The notes beneath the pieces were generated by a model. The model was given only the letters and a program-made list of their open reading frames with translations. It made no database searches and was not told the origin of the DNA. From Phycisphaerae bacterium (GTDB lineage Bacteria; Planctomycetota; Phycisphaerae; UBA1845; Fen-1342): a stretch of 32,011 nucleotides of DNA. The stretch spans positions 1 through 32,011 of the forward strand of contig JAGPEO010000005.1 of the NCBI GenBank assembly GCA_018056925.1, written 5' to 3'. Below, piece after piece: positions 9,136 to 16,091 of this stretch. Made by a program: the position numbers and the translations under genes. How positions within the stretch are numbered: position 1 is the first letter of the stretch; the number at the start of each line of letters is the position of its first letter.

Positions 9136-10395
9136 ATGAACGTTCTGGTTATCGGCTCGGGCGGCCGTGAGCACGCCCTCTGCTATCGTCTGGCGCGTTC
9201 GCCGCGCTTGGACAAACTGTTCATTCTGCCGGGCAACGCCGGCACGGCCGCGCTGGGTACAAACATTCCCGGCGACGCCGCCGACATCCGGCTTGCTCTG
9301 GAGGTGGCGCGGCGCGAGTCAATCGATTTGACGATCGTCGGTCCGGAAGACCCCCTGGCGGCCGGTATCGTGGATGCCTTCGAGGAAGCCGGCCTGCGGA
9401 TTTTCGGTCCGACCGCTGCCGCGGCGCGCCTGGAATCCGACAAGTCATTCGCCAAGACTCTAATGCGTCAACAGGCGGTGCCGACGGCCGACGCACGCAT
9501 CTTCGACAATTACGACCAAGCGCGGCAATACATCGCGACCCGCGACGAGCCGGTGGTGATCAAGGCCGCTGGCTTGGCCAAAGGCAAGGGCGTGATCGTC
9601 TGCGAGGACCCGGCGGACGGGATTCTGGCCGCCGAGCGGATGATGGTGAACCGCATTTTCGGCGACGCCGGCGCGCGGATCATAGTGGAAGAACGCCTGA
9701 ACGGCCGGGAAGCGTCACTGCTGGCCATTGTGGATGGACAAACGATCTTCGTGCTGGAGCCGGCCCAGGACTACAAACGCCTGGGGGCGGGCGATACCGG
9801 GCCGAACACCGGCGGGATGGGCTCGTTTTCGCCGACATCGGTTCTCGACGACGAGCTTCTGGCGGAGATTCAGCGTCAAATTCTCGTACCCACGCTGGAT
9901 GGATTGACGCGCGAAGGTATTCACTATTGTGGCGTCCTCTACGCCGGACTGATGCTCACGCCCGCCGGTCCAAAGGTCCTCGAATTCAACTGCCGCTTCG
10001 GCGACCCGGAGACCCAGGCGATACTCATGCGGCTGCAATCCGACTTGCTTGAACTGCTCGACGCAGCCGTATCAGGGCACCTGGAGGATGCCGCGGTGCG
10101 TTGGGATCCGCGGCATGCACTGTGCGTGGTAATGGCGTCGCAGGGCTATCCTGACAAGTACCGCACCGGGCTGCCGATAACGGGTCTGCCCGAAGACGCC
10201 CTGCGCGATGACTTGGCGATCTTTCACGCCGGCACGCGCATACAGGACGGACAGGTAGTGACGTCCGGCGGGCGGGTGTTGGGCGTGACTGCGTTGGGCG
10301 GCAGTTTGAGCGACGCGCGGCGGGTCGCCTACGAAGCGGTCGGTCGAATCCACTTCGAAGGCGCGTATTTCAGACCCGACTTAGGGCAGGAGTGA
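9136..10395 (+). CDS. purD: Phosphoribosylamine-glycine ligase (GAR synthetase)
   Basis: The protein ligates glycine to 5-phosphoribosylamine using ATP, the second step of purine synthesis. The 419-residue product starts at ATG 9136, giving the usual N-terminus MNVLVIGSGGREHAL. The GTG three codons upstream is less likely. Family features follow in order: LFILPGNAGTA, GPEDPLAAGI, the ATP-grasp region FGPTAAAARLESDKSFAK, AAGLAKGKGV, DYKRLGAGDTGPNTGGMGSF, and the metal-binding segment EFNCRFGDPETQ. Length agrees with bacterial PurD (about 420-430). It lies 18 nt after the kinase gene and may be read through from it. No other purine gene is nearby. The next gene is convergent. Confidence 0.97.
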   Translation: MNVLVIGSGGREHALCYRLARSPRLDKLFILPGNAGTAALGTNIPGDAADIRLALEVARRESIDLTIVGPEDPLAAGIVDAFEEAGLRIFGPTAAAARLESDKSFAKTLMRQQAVPTADARIFDNYDQARQYIATRDEPVVIKAAGLAKGKGVIVCEDPADGILAAERMMVNRIFGDAGARIIVEERLNGREASLLAIVDGQTIFVLEPAQDYKRLGAGDTGPNTGGMGSFSPTSVLDDELLAEIQRQILVPTLDGLTREGIHYCGVLYAGLMLTPAGPKVLEFNCRFGDPETQAILMRLQSDLLELLDAAVSGHLEDAAVRWDPRHALCVVMASQGYPDKYRTGLPITGLPEDALRDDLAIFHAGTRIQDGQVVTSGGRVLGVTALGGSLSDARRVAYEAVGRIHFEGAYFRPDLGQE

Positions 10396-10410
10396 GCGAG
10401 GTCGATCGCG

Positions 10411-12261
10411 TTACTGCCACGCCTCGATCGTCCGCGCCTGCTTCGGCGATTTCCTCGATACATCCAGTAGCAGGGTCGTGTTGCGCCACGAACCCTCGAA
10501 GCGCCCGACCGACTCGCCGCCGGGTATGGTCACGCTGATTTTGCTGACCGTGCCGCTGCCAAGCCCGAAGTGTAACTGGTTGGACTTGATGGCCAATCCG
10601 CCGCAACTCACATCCAGGAATGCGCGGCGCTTCTCGCCGTTGTTGAGCGTAATCTCGACTACGGCCCCATTTAGAGCGCGGTCGGCAGCGCTGAGAACGA
10701 GATTCAAGTAGCCGGCGTTTTCCGCACCCGATTTGCCCAAGCCCCGTCCGCGCAGGAGCGTCGTCCGCGTCTTGGTCGGGTCGAACCAATCGATCTTGTC
10801 TGACTTCTTGCCGGTATTGGAACCGACGAGCAGATCACACCAGCCGTCATTATCGAAATCGCCCGCGGCGACGCCCGCGCTGTCCTCTATCCGCAACTTG
10901 TTGCGCTCCTTGTCAACGCGAACGAAAGACTGCCCGCCCTGGCCCAGCCACAGCTTGCTGTACCCGGAATCCAGCTTGCCATATTTCAGTGGCGCATGGG
11001 GATGGTTCTTTCCGTCATCGGCGGATTCAGTCACGAACAGATCGAGCCAGCCGTCGTTGTTCAGATCAGCCCAGACCGCCGACTGCCACGTCGCCTCCGC
11101 CTTGTAGCCCTCCGGCGGCTCCCAGGCCAGTGCGCACTCCGCAGTTACATCGGTGAAACGAAGGCCGCCGTCGGGACTTGAGTCGTTGCGCAACAGCATC
11201 GACCGCGGCTGTGACTTCTTGGGGTCGTCGTGCGCGTAATTGACCACGAATACGTCGAAGTCGCCATCATTGTCATAGTCTGCAACCGCCACGGCGCGCG
11301 AACTGCCTGCACCACCCGTTGCGCCCGCCTCCTCAGCGACGTCCTTGAAAGTGCCGTCGCCCTGGTTGTGCCACAGCCAATTCGGCGAGCGGGAGTTGGC
11401 TACATAGATGTCGACGAAGCCGTCATTGTCGAAATCGCAGAACGCCACAGCGGTGGCGGCCCGCGGTTCGACTTGCAATCCCGCCGCTTCGGTGACGTTC
11501 GTAAAATGTCCCGTGCCGTCGCCCTTGAAAAGCCGGCAGGGAACGGCCCGGGTCTGCTTGGGTGTATCCGTGATTTCAAACCCCGCCACGAACAGGTCGA
11601 GGTTGCCGTCGTTGTCGTAATCCAGGAAGCCGTGCGCGCGGCTCACGTCCAGAAGTTTTTCAGTCGGCTGATTAATGGCGGCATCGCGTTGCGGGCCGGA
11701 CTGCGCTTCGGGGGCGTCCGTCAAGCCGGACTTACTCAGCACGTCGGTAAACGTGCCGTCGCCGTCGTTGCGCAGCAGCCAGTGTTCGGCTTTGACTTTC
11801 TCGACCGTTGGATCCGGTTCCTCTTTTTGTGGTTCTGCCGGCCCGCGTTTTGTGCGGGACTGTCGAGCACGCTCCGCTTTCTCTCGTCCTGTTTTGGTGT
11901 CTTCTGGGTCCAGTTTAACGGAAATCTTGCGCCACTCCGTTGAGAAGGCGTCGAGGTCGCCGTCATTGTCGAAGTCGCCGAAGCTGATAAACGTGCCGCG
12001 CAGAACCAGCGGTGCTTCGAAGCGGTTGCGGCCGTTGTTCACGCCGACGCGATTGCGCGTTACAACATCGACGTAGCCGTCCAGATCGATGTCGACCAGT
12101 CCGACTATGGCGTCGTCGGGCATGGGATATGGCAAGCCGACTTCGGCGCTCACGGTGACGAAGGTCGGTAGAGCGGGTTCGGCCGCCGCTTGCGCCAGCG
12201 CGCCGGCGGCGCAGTTGCAGATGATCAGCGTGGCGAGAGTTTCACAGAAGCGAAGAGACAT
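10411..12261 (-). CDS. Secreted FG-GAP/VCBS repeat protein with ASPIC/UnbV-like C-terminus
   Basis: The 616-residue product begins with a signal peptide (about 1-27, ending near GALAQAAA). GGAG precedes the ATG. Seven calcium-binding-type loops of the FG-GAP/VCBS pattern can be read, including DIDLDGYVDV, DFDNDGDLDA, DYDNDGNLDL, DFDNDGFVDI, DYDNDGDFDV, DLNNDGWLDL and DFDNDGWCDL, so an integrin-alpha-like propeller is expected. Between the second and third loop lies a charged Lys/Glu/Arg/Pro-rich insertion (about 115-165). The C-terminal 110 residues resemble the ASPIC/UnbV domain, with GGLAIKSNQLHFGLG and VSKISVTIPGGE. Such proteins are exported and numerous in Planctomycetota, but their role is largely unknown. 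Adhesion or carbohydrate binding is a guess. The gene is convergent with purD, only 15 bp apart. Confidence 0.88.
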   Translation of the reverse strand: MSLRFCETLATLIICNCAAGALAQAAAEPALPTFVTVSAEVGLPYPMPDDAIVGLVDIDLDGYVDVVTRNRVGVNNGRNRFEAPLVLRGTFISFGDFDNDGDLDAFSTEWRKISVKLDPEDTKTGREKAERARQSRTKRGPAEPQKEEPDPTVEKVKAEHWLLRNDGDGTFTDVLSKSGLTDAPEAQSGPQRDAAINQPTEKLLDVSRAHGFLDYDNDGNLDLFVAGFEITDTPKQTRAVPCRLFKGDGTGHFTNVTEAAGLQVEPRAATAVAFCDFDNDGFVDIYVANSRSPNWLWHNQGDGTFKDVAEEAGATGGAGSSRAVAVADYDNDGDFDVFVVNYAHDDPKKSQPRSMLLRNDSSPDGGLRFTDVTAECALAWEPPEGYKAEATWQSAVWADLNNDGWLDLFVTESADDGKNHPHAPLKYGKLDSGYSKLWLGQGGQSFVRVDKERNKLRIEDSAGVAAGDFDNDGWCDLLVGSNTGKKSDKIDWFDPTKTRTTLLRGRGLGKSGAENAGYLNLVLSAADRALNGAVVEITLNNGEKRRAFLDVSCGGLAIKSNQLHFGLGSGTVSKISVTIPGGESVGRFEGSWRNTTLLLDVSRKSPKQARTIEAWQ

Positions 12262-12302
12262 TCGTCACTCCAGTCTTGGCGTGTCCGTTCTTTCAGAGCA
12301 GC

Positions 12303-12310
12303 TTTATACC
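12303..12310 (-). promoter_or_regulatory. Extended -10 promoter of the FG-GAP gene
   Basis: On the minus strand TGGTATAAA gives an extended -10 (TGn-TATAAA) about 42 nt before the start codon. A recognisable -35 is missing. This suits an extended -10 promoter or one needing an activator. Confidence 0.4.
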
Positions 12311-12327
12311 AACACGGGCGCGCGAGT

Positions 12328-12351
12328 GGAACGTTGCGGCGTGCACGTTCC
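12328..12351. promoter_or_regulatory. Inverted repeat upstream of the FG-GAP promoter, possible operator
   Basis: GGAACGT (12328-12334) and ACGTTCC (12345-12351) are perfect 7-nt arms around a 10-nt spacer. They cover the position where the -35 of the FG-GAP promoter would be. That placement suits a dimeric regulator, but no regulator gene is nearby. Confidence 0.35.
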
Positions 12352-12509
12352 GCCCCCTTGAAATCCGCCCGATAACAACGCGAGGGCGGACGCCGGCGTG
12401 TACGAAGAACCCACGGCCAAGACCTCGGTGAACACCGGGGCGCGAAAACCGGCTCTGGTTCTAGGCTGGCGGCATCGATGGCCGCGTTGGTGCTTCCGGA
12501 GGAAGAGTG

Positions 12510-13346
12510 ATGTCTGTAGCTCGAATTTGGTTGGCTCTGGCCGCTCTGGCCTTGGCGGGCGGTCAATCTCCGACTGATGGCCCGCAAACCAGTCCGGGCG
12601 GGCCGATCATTCCCGACCTGCCGCACAAGGACTTCAGCGGCGCCACAGCTTGCCCGGTAGTGCGCGTCTGCCGCGGCGATACCGTCATCGTCCGTATGGG
12701 CGAAGAAGCCAAACGCCTCGGCCTGATAGGCGTCCAAGTGCCGGGCCTGGCGGACCCGACCGGCCGGGCGGCGGAAAGATTCCTCGAGAACCTGCTGGCC
12801 GGCGAGGCCGTGTATGTGGAGTTTGCAGAAGCCAGTCCGGCCCCGGACCACTTTGGCTGCATCCCGGCGTACCTTTTCCGTGCTCCGGACGGCCTGTTCG
12901 TGAACCTGGAATTGGTCCGGCAAGGATACGCTGCCGTTCCCGAGGCGGGCGCGTTCGAGTATCGGGCGGTCTTCGAGCGTCTTCAGCAGCGCGCCCGGGC
13001 AGCCGGCAAGGGCCGCTGGGGCGAACGTACGACGGATTCACAAGCCGAAGCAAAGCCGGGTGAACGAAGCCCTGGCCCGGACCGCGTTCCAAAGAGCGAG
13101 GCGCGCGACGGGGGTCAATCTACTCCGGCAAGCCGGTCCAGCCCATCCCCGGTGCCGGGGCCTGCCGCACAATCCGGGGCCGGCGGTGATGCAGCGGACG
13201 ACGCGGTCGTTTACATCACCGCCAAAGGCGCCAAATATCACCGTGAAGGCTGCCGCCACGTTCGCAAGAGTGGCCGGCCGGTCAGCCTGGGCGAGGCTCG
13301 CACGCGGGGTTTGACGCCGTGTTCGCAGTGCAAGCCGCCGGAGTGA
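12510..13346 (+). CDS. Secreted SNase-fold protein with degenerate active site and zinc-ribbon-like tail
   Basis: The 278-residue product begins at ATG 12510, 6 nt after GGAGGA, with a short signal peptide. Residues 48-172 align by eye with the thermonuclease (SNase) fold, from VRVCRGDTVIV through LVRQGYAAV to AAGKGRWG. However, the usual catalytic VRLIGIDxPE reads LGLIGVQVPG here, so Arg35, Asp40 and Glu43 (S. aureus numbering) are replaced. The DxYGR motif reads DHFGC at 113-117, so Arg87 is replaced by Cys. DNA cleavage by the classical mechanism is therefore unlikely. A Pro/Ser-rich linker (173-230) leads to YHREGC...PCSQC (243-274), a His-x3-Cys/Cys-x2-Cys metal-binding motif often found with SNase proteins. 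A binding role is inferred. The gene is divergent from the FG-GAP gene. Confidence 0.78.
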   Translation: MSVARIWLALAALALAGGQSPTDGPQTSPGGPIIPDLPHKDFSGATACPVVRVCRGDTVIVRMGEEAKRLGLIGVQVPGLADPTGRAAERFLENLLAGEAVYVEFAEASPAPDHFGCIPAYLFRAPDGLFVNLELVRQGYAAVPEAGAFEYRAVFERLQQRARAAGKGRWGERTTDSQAEAKPGERSPGPDRVPKSEARDGGQSTPASRSSPSPVPGPAAQSGAGGDAADDAVVYITAKGAKYHREGCRHVRKSGRPVSLGEARTRGLTPCSQCKPPE

Positions 13347-13370
13347 CGCCTGCCGCGGGCGTGGTTGTGG

Positions 13371-13460
13371 TTTGCGCGGATTGGGCGAGGTGGCGCTGTT
13401 TCGGGGCGGGTTTGCGGGGATTGGGCGAAGGTGGCGGTATTCCGGGGCGGCACGCCCCGG
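13371..13460 (+). repeat. Tandem 40-bp duplication ending in a dispersed hairpin element
   Basis: Bases 13371-13410 and 13411-13450 are adjacent copies, both starting TTTGCG, then GGATTGGGCGA, then GGTGGCG, and ending CGGGGCGG, with a handful of differences. The second copy runs into a perfect hairpin: CCGGGGCG (13442-13449), loop GCA, CGCCCCGG (13453-13460), followed by CTCTGCTAC. The same hairpin and tail recur at 29840-29867 and, reversed, at 21363-21386. The segment also contains the 3' end of the SNase-like gene transcript, so the hairpin may act as its terminator. Confidence 0.75.
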
Positions 13461-13534
13461 CTCTGCTACGCTCGCCCGCGGCCGCGTTGCGAATCCTGCG
13501 CGTACAGGGTACCTTCAGGTAACGCTTGCTGCGC

Positions 13535-13605
13535 GGCAGGCTCTTGCAGCGCATAGCGGCTGGCTTTCGCAGCGCGGTGGCGGCAGGCTCTCGCAGCGCA
13601 TAGCG
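13535..13605 (+). repeat. Three tandem units of about 24 bp abutting tRNA-Arg
   Basis: GGCAGGCTCT-T/C-GCAGCGCATAGCG occurs at 13535-13558 and 13582-13605 with one mismatch. A more diverged unit (GGCTGGCTTTCGCAGCGCGG) lies between them. The last unit runs three bases into the tRNA acceptor stem. No function is evident. Confidence 0.8.
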
Positions 13606-13676
13606 CCCGTAGCTCAACTGGATAGAGCATCGGACTTCGGATCCGACGGTTGGCGGTTCGAATCCGTCCGGGCGCG
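13603..13676 (+). tRNA. tRNA-Arg, anticodon UCG
   Basis: All four arms fold. The acceptor GCGCCCG (13603-13609) pairs with CGGGCGC (13669-13675). The D stem is GCTC/GAGC. The anticodon stem TCGGA/TCCGA encloses loop CTTCGGA with anticodon TCG at 13637-13639. The T arm is GGCGG-TTCGAAT-CCGTC and the discriminator base is G. CCA is not encoded. It reads CGA and, by wobble, other CGN codons. It lies 31 nt before tpiA. Confidence 0.97.
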
Positions 13677-13707
13677 TTACCGGTCCTGCTTTTCTGGAGG
13701 AAGAACG

Positions 13708-14487
13708 ATGCGTCGACCGCTCGTAGCCGGCAATTGGAAAATGAACCTCACCTTGACCGAGTCGCGCGACCTCACAAGAAACGTCGCCGCCCGCCTTTCG
13801 CCGGAGGCCGCCGCGAAGGTCGAGGTTGCCGTCTGCCCGCCCTTCGTCTACCTGCTCCCCGTGCTCGAGGCCGCCAAGGAGACGCCCGTCCAAGTCGGCG
13901 CCCAGAACCTCTATTTTGAGCCGAAGGGCGCCTTCACCGGCGAAGTCTCGGCCGCCATGATCGCTGAATTGGGCGCCAAGTACGTCATCGTCGGCCACAG
14001 CGAGCGCCGCCATACCATCGGGCACCACGAAGACGATCGCATGATCAATCTCAAACTGCGCGCCGCGCGGGGCGTCGGCCTCACGCCGATTCTCTGCGTC
14101 GGCGAAACCCTGCTGGAGCGCGAGGCCGAGCAGACCCCCGACGTCCTCACCTTCCAGCTCACCGCGGCCCTGGTCGGCGTCGATCTGCGCGCGGCCCGCG
14201 ACCTGGTCGTCGCCTACGAACCGGTCTGGGCCATCGGCACCGGGCGCAACGCCACCCCCGAGCAGGCCCAGGAGGCCCATGCCCACTTGCGCCAGCAACT
14301 GCGGCGCATCGCCGGGCCGATCGCCGAGGACATTCGCATCCTCTACGGCGGCAGCATGAAACCGGAAAACGCCCGCGACATCCTGGCCCAGCCGGACGTC
14401 GACGGCGGACTCATCGGCGGAGCGAGCCTGAAGGCGGATTCTTTTGTGGGAATCGTCAACGCGGCTCTGGCAACCCAGGGCGAATGA
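13708..14487 (+). CDS. tpiA: Triosephosphate isomerase
   Basis: The enzyme interconverts dihydroxyacetone phosphate and glyceraldehyde 3-phosphate. The 259-residue product has all catalytic elements: AGNWKMN with Asn9 and Lys11, VGHSERR with His97, AYEPVWAIGTG with Glu171, and the phosphate-binding ILYGGSMKPENA and GGLIGGASL near the C-terminus. The start at ATG 13708 is fixed by GGAGG 6 nt upstream. A longer open frame reaching back to 13372 passes through the tRNA and is not coding. The tpiA-secG order is common in bacteria. A strong palindrome separates the two here. Confidence 0.97.
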   Translation: MRRPLVAGNWKMNLTLTESRDLTRNVAARLSPEAAAKVEVAVCPPFVYLLPVLEAAKETPVQVGAQNLYFEPKGAFTGEVSAAMIAELGAKYVIVGHSERRHTIGHHEDDRMINLKLRAARGVGLTPILCVGETLLEREAEQTPDVLTFQLTAALVGVDLRAARDLVVAYEPVWAIGTGRNATPEQAQEAHAHLRQQLRRIAGPIAEDIRILYGGSMKPENARDILAQPDVDGGLIGGASLKADSFVGIVNAALATQGE

Positions 14488-14507
14488 CGCTATAGTTAAC
14501 GATTCTC

Positions 14508-14531
14508 ACGGTCGGCGGCGCCGCCGACCGT
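14508..14531. terminator. Perfect 24-bp palindrome after tpiA, possible terminator
   Basis: The arms ACGGTCGGCGGC and GCCGCCGACCGT (14508-14531) are fully complementary with no spacer, so a hairpin with a tight loop is expected about 20 nt after the tpiA stop. Only TCTTA follows instead of a T-tract, so intrinsic termination is uncertain. It could instead be a protein site ahead of secG. Confidence 0.4.
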
Positions 14532-14568
14532 CTTACGCCACGCGAATGGCATTGAGGTTGAGATAGGA

Positions 14569-15156
14569 ATGATCCTGGCCGCTGCACACCACGTGATCCT
14601 CGCGTTCTTCTTCGCCCTCGTGGGGATATTGTTGATCGGCGTCATTCTCCTGCAACGCGGAAAGGGTGTCGGTTTGGCCGGCGCTTTCGGCGGGACCGGC
14701 GGACATACCGCGTTCGGGGCCAAGACCGGCGATTTCCTGATGTGGGTGACTGTGGCCGGGGCCGGAGTCCTGCTGGCGTTCACGATTATCCTGAACTTCG
14801 TCTTCGTACCGACGACGGTCACCTTGCAGGCCGCACCAATGGTTCCGCCGCCCATGGCCCCCGTGCCGGGTGCCCCGGGCCCCATGCCCGGTGGACCACC
14901 TATGAGCCCGGCCGCGCCTGCGCCAGCCCTGCCGCCCGCTGCCGAAATGCCGATGCCGGCCGCACCGTCGCCGGACGCTCCGGCTCCCGAGCCGGCTCCA
15001 GCACCTGAGCCGGCCGCTGAATCCGAGACTCCGGCTCCTGCGCCCGAAACTCCAGCGCCGGGCGGCGGGACGCCTGCGGACGAGGAAAACCCGATTCCCG
15101 GACCGGTATTCGGCGCGTGGCGCGCTCCGCTAGCGGTGTTCGGGGAAATTGCCTGA
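14569..15156 (+). CDS. secG: Protein-export membrane protein SecG with long Pro/Ala-rich tail
   Basis: SecG is the small non-essential subunit of the SecYEG translocon. The 195-residue product has two membrane helices (about 7-25 and 57-80). The cytoplasmic loop between them carries the family signature LLQRGKGVGLAGAFGG and HTAFGAKTGDFL. A normal SecG ends near residue 75-110. Here residues 83-180 are almost only Pro, Ala, Met, Gly and Glu (such as APAPEPAPAPEPAAE). They are followed by GPVFGAWRAPLAVFGEIA. The tail is probably disordered. Similar extensions are seen in some Planctomycetota. AGGA precedes the ATG closely. Confidence 0.93.
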   Translation: MILAAAHHVILAFFFALVGILLIGVILLQRGKGVGLAGAFGGTGGHTAFGAKTGDFLMWVTVAGAGVLLAFTIILNFVFVPTTVTLQAAPMVPPPMAPVPGAPGPMPGGPPMSPAAPAPALPPAAEMPMPAAPSPDAPAPEPAPAPEPAAESETPAPAPETPAPGGGTPADEENPIPGPVFGAWRAPLAVFGEIA

Positions 15157-15167
15157 CCGGGTAGTCC

Positions 15168-16058
15168 ATGATCCAGTCAATGACCGGCTTCGGCGAGGCG
15201 CAGCTCGAAGCGGACGGTCATTCCTACCACGTCGAAATCCGCAGCGTTAATAACCGCTATTTCAAAGCTGCTCTGCACCTGCCCGAGGGCTTCGCCTTCC
15301 TTGAGCCCGAGGTGGAGCGCCTGCTCAGGGCGCGCCTCAGCCGCGGCAGCGTCAGCTTACGCATCCGCGTCCGCGATCTGACGGAGTCCGCGGCGGCGGA
15401 TTTGAATGCGGCCGCGTTGCGCGAGTACGTCTCGCAGCTCACCGCAATCGCCGCTACGGCCGGCGGCGCTCAACAAGTCATCATTGACTTGGCGGCCCTG
15501 GCGGCTTTGCCGGGCGTGGCTCAGCCGCACGAGTTGACCGATGCCGAACGTGAGCGCGCCTGGGCGATTATCAAGGAGCTGATCCAGCAGGCTCTGGAGC
15601 GCCTGGTGCAGATGCGCACCGTGGAGGGGAAGGCCCTGGCCGCGGAACTGCAACAGCACTGCGAGCGCATCCGCCGCCATATCACGGTCATTCGCGGGCG
15701 GGCCGACACGGTGGTCCGCGAGTATCGCGACCGGCTGATGACCCGCATCCGCGAGCTGATCGCCGACAGCAACGTCCGGCTGGCCGAAGAGGACCTGCTG
15801 AAGGAAGTGGCCATTTACGCCGAACGGAGCGATATCTGCGAGGAACTCAGCCGGCTGGACGTCCACCTGGCGCAGTTCGAGCAGATGTCCGCCGGGCCGG
15901 AAGCGGCCGGCCGCAAGCTGGAGTTCGTGGCCCAGGAGATGCTGCGTGAAGCCAACACGATTGGCTCAAAGGCGGGCGACACGCACATTGCGCGCGACAT
16001 CATCGACATCAAAAGCGCAATCGATCGCATCAAAGAACAGGTTCAGAACGTCGAATAG
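15168..16058 (+). CDS. YicC family endoribonuclease
   Basis: The 296-residue product carries the hallmarks of the YicC/YloC family, whose members have been characterised as endoribonucleases acting in RNA decay. The N-terminal half has MIQSMTGFGEAQ and VEIRSVNNRYFKAALHLPE. The C-terminal domain has YAERSDICEELSRLDVHL and the strictly conserved LEFVAQEMLREANTIGSKA, ending VKSAIDRIKEQVQNVE-like. It follows secG by 11 nt without a visible Shine-Dalgarno motif, so the two are probably co-transcribed. In many genomes yicC precedes gmk. Here the next gene is on the other strand. Confidence 0.95.
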   Translation: MIQSMTGFGEAQLEADGHSYHVEIRSVNNRYFKAALHLPEGFAFLEPEVERLLRARLSRGSVSLRIRVRDLTESAAADLNAAALREYVSQLTAIAATAGGAQQVIIDLAALAALPGVAQPHELTDAERERAWAIIKELIQQALERLVQMRTVEGKALAAELQQHCERIRRHITVIRGRADTVVREYRDRLMTRIRELIADSNVRLAEEDLLKEVAIYAERSDICEELSRLDVHLAQFEQMSAGPEAAGRKLEFVAQEMLREANTIGSKAGDTHIARDIIDIKSAIDRIKEQVQNVE

Positions 16059-16091
16059 ACTCGCGCGGGGGCTCTGGTCAATCAATCTTTG

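Noticed and set aside
13371-13605. CRISPR array
   Set aside because: The units are adjacent with no spacers of constant length and there are no cas genes.
13372-13707. Upstream extension of tpiA
   Set aside because: The open frame passes through repeats and the whole tRNA-Arg gene. ATG 13708 has GGAGG and gives the normal N-terminus.
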